A DNA stretch of 64,000 nucleotides. Origin: Typhlomys cinereus. Taxonomy: Eukaryota; Chordata; Mammalia; Rodentia; Platacanthomyidae. The notes under the pieces were generated by a model. It worked only from the letters and a program-made list of their open reading frames with translations, did no database searches and was not told where the DNA came from. Positions within the stretch are counted from its first letter, which is position 1; each line of letters opens with the position of its first letter. Below, piece after piece: positions 10,607 to 22,870 of this stretch. Made by a program: the position numbers and the translations under genes. The stretch is from contig JALPQD010000411.1 in assembly GCA_023101885.1 (NCBI GenBank), positions 1,243,909 through 1,307,908 on the forward strand, in the 5' to 3' direction.

Positions 10607-12589
10607 TCTGCTACACCTTCTTGGTACCTTGACATTTTTCTGAAGCAACTTCTATCAACAATAGATGCTGAAGATCTTATCTGTCATACTGATGAAAATA
10701 TCTTTGTCCATCTATTTCTTGTTCATTTCACTTTATCTTGGATACACAAGTTTATTTTACTGTTATTTTTATATAGTTCTGTAAATTCTCCATGTTCTAT
10801 TGCCTTGACCTTTAAAATACTATCCTATCCCTATGTTTCTGACAAGTAATTTACATCATGCTGGCCATAAATTTTTGTCTTTATTGCCTAATTATTTAAC
10901 TCATCCCATCTGGAGACTTCACCCAGTGTATAAATATGGATTATAACCACTTTTTACTTCAAACTGCTATCTAAATATCTTAATGTTGGTTATGAAATAA
11001 AGCTATCTTTCTCATTTGTAAAGATAAGCTATTATATGGAACAGAAAGCTTCCAAGAACAGAAGGAGACATAACAGAATAGAAAAGAAAAAAAAGATTTG
11101 GCTGTTTAGGGTGGAGTGAGGAATGGAGATCAGAGGGGGAAAATGCGGAATAAAAAAACCCTACGGACAGACCTGCTAGGGCTCACGCAAAGGCAAAGCA
11201 ACATTCCCTGTGGGACAGGAAAGAAGAAACACACTGGGTCGTAAATTGAAATGGGGTCTGTGAGCTCACTCTAGTGCCAGAAGAATAAATCCTGGGTGGA
11301 CAACATTTGGGAACCGCTACTATAAACAAAAATCCGGCATAGCCCGTCTGCGGCTCCCTTTGATTCCCAGGCTCCATGGAACATTGCCTGCCCAGACTCC
11401 TGCCTCAGCACTGGGGGCATTTCCTCCCCCCTTGCCTGACACTCCTGGCAGAAGCAGGGGGTCCCTTTCAATCCTGGTTTCTGGGCAGAAAGGTATGCAG
11501 GTAGGTGAGGCTAGAGAGGATGCCAGAATCACCATGATTCAGAAAATTTCCATTCCCAAGGATAAGTATAGAACAGCATGTGTAACTGGGGGGGGGGATA
11601 CCTCGACAGTGTCTGTTCTTTCTAGATACCTCAATTAGAAATGGGTACCAGTCTCTTGGTGCCCCCCTCCACGTGCTCAAGACCCCAAGAAATCATGATC
11701 TTAAATCTCCATGTGAATAAGAATGACCAAAAAGCAGTGGTTTTTCCCTAGCTCGGTAAGCAAGTCATCCCAAATACGGATGGGTTACAAAGTTTTCCAC
11801 ATCAGTTCTGACACACTGACAAAGATCTAGATAGAAATTGTTAAAGCAACCTCAGGACTCGAAAGAGCTGAAAAGCCAACAAATTCATGATTTCCCTGCA
11901 TAGAAATAAGGAAATAAACAATTTCCTACCTCTTTGTCACCTTTAGACTTTAAGCCTGCCTTAAAGAAATTGATGCTGGAAGTTTTAAAAAGATGGCTGT
12001 TTGTAAGCATGAAATGTTGAATTTTGCAAGACACTAACACAGGTTTTGTCTGACAATGTGTTTAATTAAAAAGAGAATTTAGACACAGTTTACTTATCTT
12101 ATCCAGCACCCACATGCTTTCTCAACTAAGCAGAGGGAGAAAGGGAGGGAGGGATGGAGGGGGGGGTCCAATAGGTGCTAGAAGGAAATTGGTAGCTAGC
12201 ATCACTGAGTCAGAGAGCCAAAGCATCTTCCGACTGGATCGCTGCTTCCAAGAAACTGATGCACTTGTGTAAAATACCACATACATCCATTTCACATTCT
12301 CTGTCCTCAAGAACGGAAGAAATACGCACCCCATCGCGGCAGAAGGGTCCATCCTATCTAGCTCCTGGTTTCTGGGTAGTCCTGCTCCACACAGACTCCT
12401 CCCTCTTCTTCCCAACCCATCCCACTGTGTGACCCAGTCCACCTCTATGTCAGCCTTCCCTCTCACCAAGGCCTTCCCCAGCGACCGCCAGGCCAAAGCT
12501 CCCAACACTGGCATGGAGACACAGAGCAGTGCGCGATGCACGCAGTTCACGTGCCTGGCAACAGGCTGTCTCCCCCAAAGATTCGTGGG
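10607..12589. other. Intron, mostly unique
   Basis: 10640-11050 is AT-rich. 11340-11640 and 12122-12600 are richer in GC and carry overlapping short open frames on both strands without recognisable domains. A G9 run lies near 11588-11596 and a GGGA/G-run at 12136-12167. Confidence 0.4.
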
Positions 12590-12594
12590 CTCCA

Positions 12595-12705
12595 AGGAGG
12601 CCTCATCTCTGGGATCCTGCCTTCTTCAGGATTTAGTCCCCGAGCTTAGAGAAATGCCTGTCCCACAGTAGCTCCCTAATAAATGCTTTCAGAATGGATA
12701 AAATG
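12595..12705 (+). mobile_element. Probable MIR/L2 3' end
   Basis: CACAGTAGCTCCCTAATAAA then TGCTTTCAGAATGGAT resembles the shared MIR/L2 end (…agtaggcgctcaataaat…gaatga). Confidence 0.55.
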
Positions 12706-14515
12706 AGTATTTTACTACAGATTTTTTTTAATTTGGAAAGCCTTCTGAAAGGCAAATTCCAGAATTTTGCAGTTTGCCAAGACCTTATTGTCTGGCCTCA
12801 CTTTAAATCAATAGCTATTTTTAGAGTTGAAGTTCACTGAGTTTTCCCCCGTTATCCACTTTATTCTTCGGAGAAACGATGGTTCCTTATTCGAACTCAT
12901 TTCTCGTCAGTGTATGCCACTTTTAATTCAGTGATGCAATTTCAGGTCAGTAGCAAAAGAGAACACAGCTTGGACCTGTGTGTAAGGTGGAAACCCAGGA
13001 GCAGCTATTAGCTGTGCGGGCTCAGCAGATCCTGGGCATTGATCGCTGTATTTTCACAGGGAGATAGAAGGTGTTGGTTCATTTGGAAAGTTAGTTACTT
13101 GGAGGCAAATTTAAAGTTTTGTTATATGCTGCTCAGAATCACACTACAGAATTTTCCAGAATCAAATACGAAAGCTATTCACAGCCATGTGGTTCATTAC
13201 TGCAGAGATGAGCCCAGATGTCTCCTTTCATTTAGCTTGACTGGCTTGATATGTCAAATTGGGGTCATTAAAATATGCCTCTCCTGTTCCTTGGGGCTCC
13301 ATAGATACTTCCTGAACCTGGAACTTTCCATTAAATCAAGACAATATGTATCAAAACTGACTTCCTGAAGATAATTCCTTCTAATCCTCAATTCTGGCTG
13401 CGGAGTGTGTTTCTAATTAACTCTCTTGCTGTGTATCTCAGACCAGCCCCAGCTGGTTTCTGAAAGATCCCGGTGTGCATGTGATACGCCGTCACCACGA
13501 TAAAACAATCAGAGATTGAGATTTCACACAGGATAAGAATCAGGGATAGGGAGGGAAAAAAGTAAATTAAAACTACCACCATTAATCAGGACTAGAGAAA
13601 CTTCCAAATCCTTCTGGCAAGATTCCTAAATAAACCAAGAATCATCAGAGAAACTGCTTGGGTATATATGAGGGAAAATTCCGGAAAGTTTTCCCTAATA
13701 TTGCTCCTGTTCCTTTCTCCTTTCCTTTTATGGCTACGTAGTGGAGTTAAGACAACTATAGAAGGATGTTTTCAGAATCAAAATGTGCATACAATGATTT
13801 TGCCTTTACTAATACAAAATTTTGTATTTTACTAATACAAAAGGAATTATATGCTATAATCGCTTTCTAATTCACACAAACTGAGAACTTACCAAATTGA
13901 TTTCAACATGAAGTTGCGTAGTTTATAGCAGCTCTGATACACACAGTAAGAAAAGTCCTATACTCATAGAGGGCTACTTCTAGATCTAGGCTACTGTGGA
14001 AGAAGTAATTTCCTAAACTGAACCAATAACTTGAGAATGTGAACAGGAAAAGAGACAGTTCACATCCCTTAAATGACATCATAGCTGAAGCTTAATTGAG
14101 CAAGTTTGTTTTGTTGTCTGACTTTGACAGTTTTATACATATAGTATATTGTGATTTTATTCGCCCCTACCTCCATTACCATCTGCTATGTCTGACCCCC
14201 TTCTTCTCCCACCTAGTCACTTAGCTACACCATTAGAGAAAATGGTGCCCCTCCTCCAGCACTCATTAGCAACCGTTGGTTATTCAAGAGTGGAATGTGG
14301 CTCATGAAGCCGTCTTCCTTCCATGACGGAACTTGGAAGGGCCCAATAAGACTTTAGTACCTGCAGCTGCTGTGTGTTTATGGCTACAATGTCCATGTCA
14401 CATCTGGACAGCAACGTGTGTTGACACTCCTCCCCATCGTAGGTTCTTTAAATTCTTTCCATCCTCCCTTCTGTAATGTTCCCTGTCTTAATGGGTTGCT
14501 ATGCAGATGTGTCAT
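12706..14515. other. Unique, repeat-poor intron
   Basis: No gene. Includes a small duplicated TTACTAATACAAAA flanking palindrome TACAAAATTTTGTA at 13806-13842, and a CArG-like CCTTTTATGG at 13724-13733. Confidence 0.45.
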
Positions 14516-14712
14516 TTAGGGCTGAGTTGGCCTGGACTTCACCAGACAGCTGAGGATGAGTTCAGCTTCTGATCCCCCTGCCTCCACCTCCTGAGTACGG
14601 GAATTGCACTCGTGCCACCACACCTTCCTCGTTCAATGGAGTGCTGGGACAGATATCAGGGTCTCTTGCTTGTGAGGCAAGGATTCTACCAGCTATGTTA
14701 CATCCCTACCCC
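14516..14712 (-). mobile_element. Composite B1/ID-type SINE, antisense
   Basis: CCTGCCTCCACCTCCTGAGT and GGGAATTGCACTCGTGCC are antisense B1. CTTGCTTGTGAGGCAAGGAT then CTACCAGCTATGTTACATCC is the antisense tRNA-like head. Confidence 0.75.
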
Positions 14713-14910
14713 CTTAGCACAATTTACATACATGTTCTCACAATCCTCTTGGTGTAAAACATGTTCGCTGGTTCCTTTTTAAATCCTAGTACCCCTCTTC
14801 ATGGAAATGGTGTATTTAAGCACACTTGACCATGTGATTCAATTTTTTTAGTCCATTACTTCTATCAAGAAAAAGGTCCCACCTGCCAAAATAATATAAT
14901 GATTTATATA

Positions 14911-14932
14911 CTATATATATATATATATATAG
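14911..14932. repeat. (TA)n microsatellite
   Basis: CTATATAT…ATAG forms a self-complementary run, flanked by further AT-rich sequence that could extrude as a cruciform. Confidence 0.9.
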
Positions 14933-14994
14933 TATTTATATACAAAATAATATAAAAATAATTCCTAGCTATAATAAAATCACCTTTACAATGG

Positions 14995-14998
<4 letters not shown>

Positions 14999-15031
<33 letters not shown>
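14999..15031. repeat. (CT)16 microsatellite
   Basis: Perfect CT dinucleotide run. Confidence 0.97.
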
Positions 15032-15034
<3 letters not shown>

Positions 15035-15294
15035 GCAAGCTTAAAGTATAGTGACTCACAAGATTCCCCAACCAGGAACTGAGATCTCACCCACTCCTAA
15101 GTCTTAAGTACCTATGTCACAGAGCTGGGCAGTGTGACATTTATCAATCTATTTCCTTTCTTTGGATATCATTTCTAACTGGTAAAATGAGAGACTTGAA
15201 TGCTAAGTAATTCTCTCTGCAGTGTTAAGCTTTAAGGCTGAGTAAACGACCTCATTTAAAGAATATTCCTTCTGAATCGCATCTGTTTTTTCTG

Positions 15295-15729
15295 TCATGG
15301 TTAAGCACAGGTGTCAACTTGACAGTTGAGGGTTTGAGCTCTGGGCACATGTATAGAGAATTGGTAGTTGAGTTAAGCCCAGAGCAAATCTGCAGGAGAT
15401 TGTCTAGCTGATGGGGAAGGCCCGGCCCATGGTGGGTGGGACTAGTTCCTGAGCAGATAAATAAGATGGAGGGAGCTGGTTGAGAAAGTTGACACCCTTG
15501 GGTATAGTTGGCCAGACATGTTTGTCTGGCAAGTAAGAACTGTGCCTCTCTCAGTCATTATGTGGATATGGTGTCGTCAATTTCCTCAGCTCCCGGTGTC
15601 AATGTGGGCTCTCCAGCCAAGCTGGACAAGGAACTGTAACTGAACTATCATAAAAGAAAATAAGCCCCTTATCTCCTATTAAGCTGTTTTGTCATGATTT
15701 CATTAGCAATGAAGCAGGCGAACTGCAAC
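15295..15729 (+). mobile_element. URR1-like hAT DNA transposon, copy 1 (non-autonomous)
   Basis: About 435 bases, starting TCATGGTTAAGCACAGGTGT and ending GGCGAACTGCAAC. It is closely similar along its whole length to copies at 50180 and 62716 (shared GTCTAGCTGATGGGGAAGGC and CATGGTGGGTGGGACTAG). No transposase frame is present. Flanking 8-mers no longer match, so it is the older or more decayed copy. Confidence 0.75.
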
Positions 15730-16828
15730 ATTCTCCACCCTACAACCCAGCATCCACTGGACCAAGTTCTCTGCTCCTCTCTGAGGTCTTCTCCTCACTT
15801 CCCACAGCTTTGCACGAGCTCAGACAATTCTAATGTCCGCAGCCATCAGGAGACCGTCCCCTGAAAGTCTTTTCTTATGTTCCCTCTCCCACAAGTGGAT
15901 TGTGTGATACATATATTCAACCGAACAATTCGTTTTCCTACACAAATTTCCTATGGTTCTCCACCACCTGAAAGAAAAAAATCCTGTTTGTTAATAGGAT
16001 CGGGGCAACAACCTCTGCCTTGGGAAGTCTGTGGTGAGATGGAAGTTTCCCTCATGCGGCAGTGCATTCAATACCTAGTGCTGCCATTTTTTAATGGTAC
16101 ACATACAACCATCCCCCAAACAGTTGCCTCCCCACCACGATCCTTCCTGGGCATCTTAGACCATGGAACTGAACTGTGCAACAGGTTGAGAATTCATGTC
16201 AAAGTTCTTGCCATCTTGGTGGCTGCATTCTAAAAGAGCTCCCCTTTCCAGTTCACACTTCTCTCACACTCCATGTTCCTCTCTTAAGGGGAGGGGGCTT
16301 CTGCTTCCTGCAGGCTACCATGTACCTCCATCCCTGCGCTCATTGCATGAATGGCATTATGGAAATAGCATGTGAAGCTCAAAGGGGCATCTCTTCTCAA
16401 CACTGAGAAAAAACTCACAGAACACCTAAGTATGTGCTAAATGTCAGTGGTTTGGATGAATCTCAACTTTCTACCCGTTAGACCCCCAACTCAAAAGCTC
16501 TTTAGATATACCAAGACCAATTCGGAGTATTCTCTCCAGTATAGCATCTTATGTTATTCCTATTCCAAATGACACCAAAGTAAGAAAAGCAATAGCACTT
16601 TAAATAACATGGCTGTTTTTCATTCTCACCCCACGGTGATCGAGACCACTCTTAGAGCTTCTTCAGTATCTATGGCAACAGTCCCAAAGACCTACCAGTT
16701 CCTCGGCCTTCATCACAAGCTTCAGCTGTGTCTGTCTACAGCTGAGGTGATGTCCACTGCATTTTCTGAGCATGCCCTGTATTCGCTGCATCAGTTCTCG
16801 CATACGGACATGGCTGCAACCTCAAGGT
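15730..16828. other. Unique intron sequence
   Basis: Several short overlapping plus-strand open frames (15877-16406, 16609-16830), none with recognisable domains, splice context or initiator preference. I do not call a gene. Confidence 0.4.
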
Positions 16829-16846
16829 GAAGCTTCTTGAAGCTTC
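16829..16846. promoter_or_regulatory. Perfect four-box heat-shock element
   Basis: GAAgcTTCttGAAgcTTC has four alternating NGAAN/NTTCN boxes with exact 2-base spacing. This is the consensus for trimeric HSF1 binding, in fact enough for more than one trimer contact. It is intronic and distant from any known start site. Confidence 0.5.
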
Positions 16847-17377
16847 TCACTCCTTATCTCAAGGAGAAGCACTTGCCGACACCCTCTAGAAAAGCCCTGG
16901 TTCCACCCTATGGACATGGACCTAACAGACCAGGAGACAGGCAAATTCTAACCATGGCAGACAGAAAGGAACAGGGGTCTTCATGAGGGAATAGTGCTAT
17001 GCAATCGCCCAGCAGGGTAGAACAGATGCTCATGTTTCTGCATGGCCACTAGGGTGATGGGTCGACTCTAGTAGATGGTCTCCACGTTTTTATTGTATCT
17101 CGTCTACTCCCTTACTTCAAAGGATCATAGATATGAACATCTGGCTAGCAGTCTACTGGGGATAATTCCTGGTAGCTAGAAGCTTGCTGTCTATCTCTCA
17201 CTTAAGAAAATTGCCCCTAACTTTGCTCATTCATTATGGTCCATATGCCTCGTCCTCATGGTCACAAGACAAGAACTCACAGAAGAGACAAATGCCACAA
17301 CATTAATGACCACAGTTTCTTTTTGGTGGGTAGCAGGGCTCCCCTGCACCCTCCCTACAAATTTTAATTCCTCACTG

Positions 17378-17731
17378 TCATAGTTTGAATGTGAGTTGGT
17401 GCTACAGGATGTGTTTGCATCCTTAGTTGGTGTTAATGTTTGGGAAGGTTATGGTACCTTGAGAGGTAGAGCCTTGCTGGAGGAAGGAACGTCACAGGTG
17501 GGCAGGCCTTGACATTTGGTGGCCCAGGCCTGTTTCCTCTTGCTCTAGCCCTATCTGCAATGTGACCTGAACCAGACTCCTGCTTCTGCCTCCAGCCGTG
17601 CCATCTGCTATGATTCCTGCCATAATGGACTTTATCCCCTCTGGAACCATGAGTCAAAATAATACACATTTCTCTTCTAAGCTGTCTGAATATGAGTAAC
17701 TGTTTCACAGCAAAGGAAGAATAATTGCATT
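17378..17731 (+). mobile_element. URR1/hAT-like (or MaLR-like) rodent repeat
   Basis: Starts TCATAGTTTGAATGTGAG. Contains GCCTTGCTGGAGGAAGG, a TGCAATGTGACCTGAACC to GACTTTATCCCCTCTGGAAC block and AGTCAAAATAATACAC. Ends near CACAGCAAAGGAAG. Flanking CCTCACTG (17370-17377) and GCTCACTT (17732-17739) agree at 6 of 8 bases, favouring hAT over LTR. Confidence 0.65.
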
Positions 17732-17739
17732 GCTCACTT

Positions 17740-18715
17740 ACACTGCTCATTTCTATGTTTTTAAATGAAAGACTAAGAGAAATGGCAATAATCTTCCATG
17801 ATTAATTCCCTTCTTGAGCATGAAGCTTCTACTAGCACTGGAGGAGACAGGGTATCCATGTGGAAAGACGAGAGCTTATGCATAATCCTCCTGAGTGATT
17901 TACGATTAACTATTCCAGCAGCCAACAAGCTGATGAATAGCCAAGCGGATGAAAGATGGCGACTCTCGCTGGTCAAGTGGATGTGTAATCAATATGGTCT
18001 AGATTAGAAAGGCTTAAACCTGATTTGAGGGCTAGAACAAAATTTCTGCTTTCACCATCAGCATGAAAATGTTCAGACTTCTTATGATTGAGATGGAAAC
18101 TTCTGGTTTTCATAGCCCAATGCCCCATGGAAAAAAGAAAAACCAGAGATTGATAGAGGTTTCCAAGTAATTACTAGATGTATGGTCATGAAACCACAGA
18201 AGTCCTCATGCAAATGAGAAAAATAATCATGAAAGAACTCATTTTGATTTCCACTGTTGTTTGATCACTATCTTTATGCTCATTTATAATATATAATTCT
18301 ATGGACACACATATGAACAACTATAAATTTATTAAACAATCATCAGCCATGAAAGGTAGATAAGATATTGTTCTCTCTAAATGTGCTCTTCGGAGACAGA
18401 TAAAACCCAGAAAATATTTATAGATGGATGTTACCCTATTATAAAGCAGTAAGTCTACAAATAAATCCATGAAGATGAGTTTCTCAGACTTCTGCAAAGT
18501 TATCCAAGGATGCTAGCTAGCAAGCATACGTTTAGCAAGTCACCCAATTCTCATCCGAAAGAATTAATTCAAAAGCCATGCAGTGCAAATAAAGAGGCCA
18601 ATGAAAGCTATCTAGACATACTGAAGGGAGCGCCATATCACTAAACAAATTAGTCAGGTCATGAGCTTGATCGCCAGTAAAATCTATTGGCTAAATGCTT
18701 AATCCAAATGAATGG
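17740..18715. other. Unique intron sequence
   Basis: AT-rich after 18230; overlapping short open frames on both strands at 17773-18007 are not coding by any sign I see. Confidence 0.4.
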
Positions 18716-18718
18716 TCA

Positions 18719-19028
18719 AGCTAGGGAGAGAACTCAGCGGGCAAGAAGCCTTGCTATACAAGCATGAGGACCCGAGTTCAAATCCTCAGAGCCCACACAG
18801 AAAGCCAGGCATGGTCACATGTACCTGTAACCAGATATGAAGGGTACAGAGACAGGAAGACCACTGCGACTTGCTGGCCACCATTCTAGCTCCGGGTTCA
18901 GTGATAGAACCTCCCTCAAAGGCATAGGGCAGAGACATCCTTCTCTGGCTTCTGTATGCACACCTACATGCATACCTACACATGCATACGTGCACACACA
19001 CTGATAATATTAGAAATAAATAAAGTTA
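18719..19028 (+). mobile_element. B4 SINE
   Basis: GCTAGGGAGAGAACTCAGCG head, GAGGACCCGAGTTCAAATCC box B, GCCAGGCATGGTCACATGTA B1-like half, CATGCATAC/CACACA end and AATAAATAAAG tail. Confidence 0.9.
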
Positions 19029-19159
19029 AAGCTCATTAACATACTTAGCATTAACCTGCTGAAAGCTGCTACTTTCTTTATTAAAAAAAAATGAAATGCA
19101 TCCTTGTATTCCATAACTTAGAGGATAAAAGTGATGGAAATAATAGGATCTGTAGTTTT

Positions 19160-19380
19160 AAATTATTTATTTTTAATTATTTGAGAGAGAGAGAGGTAGA
19201 CTGAACGAGAGAGAATCAGTGAGAGAGAAGAGAAACAGACATGACATGGCATGCCTGCAGGTCAGAAACCAACTTTCAGAGGCTGGTTTTCTTCTTCTAT
19301 TTGGGCTCCAGTGACTGAACTCAAGTCACCAGGCTTACACACAGATACTTCTACCTGTGGGACAAGCTTGCTGACCCAAG
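19160..19380 (-). mobile_element. B2-type SINE, antisense
   Basis: TTATTTATTTTTAATTATTT then GAGAGAGAGA run, TGCCTGCAGGTCAGAAACC, GTGACTGAACTCAAGTCACC and GACAAGCTTGCTGACCCAAG read as the reverse complement of a tRNA-derived SINE. Confidence 0.7.
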
Positions 19381-19449
19381 ATCCACTTGTAACGATCTCA
19401 ATGCCAGCATTAATGCGACTCATTCATCAACATGAAAATAGGCATAATT

Positions 19450-19610
19450 TGGGCTGAAAAGATGGCTTAATGAATGAAGAGACTTGCCTTCAAGCTTGAT
19501 GACCTGAATTCCATTCCTAGGACCCACCTGGTAGAACAGGAGAATCAGCTACCACTAGTTGCCCTCTGTCCAAACACACACCACACATACACACACAGAA
19601 TATTTTTTAA
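19450..19610 (+). mobile_element. B2-type SINE
   Basis: GGGCTGAAAAGATGGCTTAA head, GACCTGAATTCCATTCCTAG box B, TTGCCCTCTGTCCAAACACA, CA run and ATTTTTTAAAA tail. It lies head-out next to the antisense copy at 19160. Confidence 0.88.
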
Positions 19611-20347
19611 AATGCAGAAAAGGTAAGAAGAAAATACTTATAACGTGTCCGCAGAGAGAAAGGACACTGCCCGGCTTTCCTGTGTAGAGGAACAACTCAG
19701 GCTCCGCCTCTTTTCCAAGCACTCCACCATCTCACCTACTTGTTCAGCAGACCAGTACGTGACATCATAACACACCAAGTGACAAAAGAGAACTGAAACT
19801 CAGACATTTAGTGTTTTTCCTCAAAGCACATGTGGATTCAAAGTCTACTATGCTATCTCCAAAGCATGCGCATGCCCACAGCAACTCCTGAATGGGCCAT
19901 GAAGGGACGGAAAGATCCACCTTCATAAAGATGGTCACGTGCCACTTCCGACAGCCAAGCAAGCAGCAGCTAGAGAATCGTTGTGACACTCGTCTGTCCT
20001 CTAATAAAAACTTCTACCCTACAGTAGCTCCTACTGGACCTGAATCCTTCGTGGCAAACTGCGGTGGTGAGTCCCAGATAAAATTGACACATCAAATAAA
20101 ATCCCCTTTATAGCCCTGCACTAAGCGCTATAATGATCAATAAATAATAATGAGGCAGAAATGATGGCTACTCACCACACAGCCAAACACCTAGCTGCCA
20201 GGATTCTTGTCTGTATCTACTCATGTCCGTTTCTACCATAAGTCAACCAACCTGAACTGAATTCTGATAATGTTCAATTTATTGTCCTAATGGTGATTGT
20301 GGGAACAAACTAAAGAGCCAGGGCAAAGCCTCATTTGTAAAAGCTTA
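19611..20347. other. Unique intron sequence
   Basis: No recognisable repeat or gene. Confidence 0.4.
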
Positions 20348-20360
20348 GAAGCTTCTAGAA
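20348..20360. promoter_or_regulatory. Three-box heat-shock element match
   Basis: GAAgcTTCtaGAA. A match this short is expected about once in a window this size, so it carries little weight alone. Confidence 0.25.
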
Positions 20361-20706
20361 GAAACCAAACTTGCAGAGGCACTGGAGCTCTGGGGAGGGC
20401 CACCCAAGGACGCTGACACAATCCATCAAAATATTCTTCTGGAAGCAGCATTGCCCTAACCACACGAATGACCCGCTCAAAATCATGCCAAGGCACTTGG
20501 ATTCCACGAAACTCCAGTTTTGCGATTCATCTCCCAACAATTAAAAGGGATAAGCCTCCCCCAGACCCTCATAAATCTTCCCTCTGTGGCTTCGGAAATG
20601 GAAATTGTCCACAACAGTTATTTTTACAGTTGGATTCTTTCTTGGAGTTGAGTGTTCTACACAAATGGGATGGGCCTCACTTTTCTACGCAGTCAATGGA
20701 AGGAAC

Positions 20707-20724
20707 ACACACACACACACACAC
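20707..20724. repeat. Short (CA)n
   Basis: About nine CA units in otherwise unique sequence. Confidence 0.85.
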
Positions 20725-20938
20725 CATTTCTCATCATGGACAGAAACAGGGGAAAGCTTCAGGCTATGTGGGGTGTGTGGACAAGAATCTGTCAACTTTC
20801 CTCTCCCTCGGGACCAGGTTTATTCCAGGACTACTCCTTTAATAATCCCATAGTTTGCCACCTAGTTCATGGAACTGACATACAGAGTAGTCCTGTATGT
20901 TAAGTGGCTTCTGCAGATCATTGGAAGCTACTGGGAAG

Positions 20939-20940
<2 letters not shown>

Positions 20941-20993
<53 letters not shown>

Positions 20994-21015
20994 TGCATGC
21001 ATGCATGTATGCACA
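20941..21015. repeat. (AC)25 followed by (GCAT)n
   Basis: A perfect AC run fills 20941-20990 and changes to GCATGCATGCATGCATG. It abuts the CA-tail side of the antisense SINE that follows. Confidence 0.97.
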
Positions 21016-21032
21016 CATGAAGTTCCTGATTG

Positions 21033-21350
21033 TGTGTGTGTGTGTGTGTATGCATGCATCTATATGTATACATTTCTTTACGTGTGTGTCCAGTGCACAT
21101 GTGTGGAAGTCAGAAGTTGATGTCATGTGTCCTTTTGTTTGAGATAGGGTCTATTACTGAGCCTGAAGCTTGCCAACTTAACAAGACTGGCTGATCAGTG
21201 ATCTCAGGGATCTTCCTACATCCCTGTTCCCAGCTCTGGGGATACAGAGGCAAACTGTTGCACATGGCTTTTTCATGGATCCTGGGAAGAAAACTCAGGT
21301 TCTCACACTTGCATAGCAAGCCCTTTACCAACTGAGCCCATCAACTCCGA
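21033..21350 (-). mobile_element. B4-type SINE, antisense
   Basis: (GT)n, GTGTGGAAGTCAGAAGTTG, TTGTTTGAGATAGGGTCTAT, TGTTCCCAGCTCTGGGGATA and CCCTTTACCAACTGAGCCCA are the reverse complement of a B4 from CA tail to ID head. Confidence 0.88.
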
Positions 21351-22280
21351 CGACCCAGCTCTTTATGATGTGAAAGTATTATTTAAGGTGGCAAATGACC
21401 AGGCGCAAAGAACAAGATACAAAAGACAGGAGGAATGGAAGATCTCTAGGAATGGAACAAAGATGCTCCCTAAGACAAGAGCTAGACGGAAAGTGAGGGA
21501 AGTGAGGGCTTCCTGTCTGATGCAGGCTGGATCAGCCTGACTCTGATTTCCCAGCAGCATGTGACATTCAGAGCTGCTGAATTTGTTCACAGGCTGCACT
21601 GAACACTCGACGGCTCTCACTGTTTGTGACAGAATATTTTTGAAGGGTGAACCACCGAGGAAAACAGACTGCTCATCCTTGAGATTTCAAATGGGATTGC
21701 AGAGCTGGATGAAGGCCAGGGACAGGAGACGGGTCGGCAAAGCTGTCGCCACCTGCGTCACAGCCAGGCCAGGGCTTTGTGAGTCTGTATTCCCCCAATA
21801 TAGGAGAAGACAGACAGGTTCCACTCTGGTTTTACCACTTCGATGACTGGTAGATTTTTGTCATCCGAGGTCCCTAACGTGACAACTCATGGGAATGGAT
21901 CGAATTTGGAGAGGAGACCAAAGAAGGACCCCAGAGAAAACAGTCACTGATGGGGTGTGCTTCAAAGTTACTGCCAAAAAAACAGAGAAATCCAAGCGTT
22001 CTGGGCAAGCCATGTGAATCACTGGAAAGGAACCTTGAGTTCTCTGGCCAAAGGGATCTGTTTCATCAACCGCAACATCCATGAATCAGAGGTATTTTAT
22101 CTCTCTACTTCCTTTCAGTGATTCTTCAGGAACCTGCCCAGGGGGCAGCTGGAGAAATGTTAATCTGACTTGCAAGGCACACCTGTGCTGTCCTGCCCCA
22201 AGCCTCCTTCCTTCGGGTTAGCTCCGAAAATGGCATAGAATGAGGTGCTCCTCTTCCCTGGGCCCTGGCTGCTACTCAGG
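21351..22280. other. Unique intron sequence
   Basis: Somewhat GC-richer than average. Open frames here have no domain or splice support. Confidence 0.4.
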
Positions 22281-22281
22281 A

Positions 22282-22306
22282 AGGGAGGGAGGGAGGGAGG
22301 GAGGGA
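22282..22306. repeat. (GGGA)n
   Basis: Six tandem AGGG units. Confidence 0.95.
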
Positions 22307-22589
22307 AAACCTGCGGGGCCCTCCCAGGCATTGCTTCCATGCCACTGCTTGCATTATAAATTGTCAGTCCTCAGCATGTGGGTTGAACAAGTTGCACTTT
22401 GGCCTCCATGTGAAGGTGGCAGAGCACGGATCAAAGGGCTATGTAAGTAACAGGGATGCTCTGCAAATAGATATGTTCCTTTCTGAGTAGTTGTCACCAC
22501 AGCTTCTTCTAGATGGGCAAAGCTCTCATTCAGACAGGAATGAGAAAGAGATGCCTGAATTTCAGCAACTGGGACAGACCCCTCCAGCC

Positions 22590-22870
22590 AAATACATGGC
22601 TTTGCATGTGGGTGAGTTCAGATCCAGAACACCCAAATAAGAAAACGAGTGGGTGGGGGGCACACCCTACCTCCGGCATTATGGGGGACCCAGGGGACTC
22701 ATCATCCAGCCAGTCAAGGTGAAACATCAAAATCCAGATTCAGTAAGAGTCCTCTCTCTCTCAAAAAAAAAAAAAAAAACAAGGTAGAGAGAGATAAGGG
22801 AAGATACCCACCATCAACTCTGGTTTCCCACATATGCATATACCAAGGGGGGAAGAAAAAAAGAGAGAGA
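22590..22870 (+). mobile_element. B4 SINE
   Basis: GTGGGTGAGTTCAGATCCAG, GGGGGCACACCCTACCTCCG, CAGTAAGAGTCCTCTCTCTC with a 17-A run, then ACCATCAACTCTGGTTTCCC: B4 order with an expanded internal A tract. Confidence 0.82.

Noticed and set aside
13724..13733. CArG boxes (CCTTTTATGG here, CCATAATTGG at 41129)
   Set aside because: About four such matches are expected by chance in 64 kb; no clustering.
20348..20360. Three-box heat-shock element as independent evidence of heat-shock control
   Set aside because: Expected roughly 0.5 times by chance in this length.
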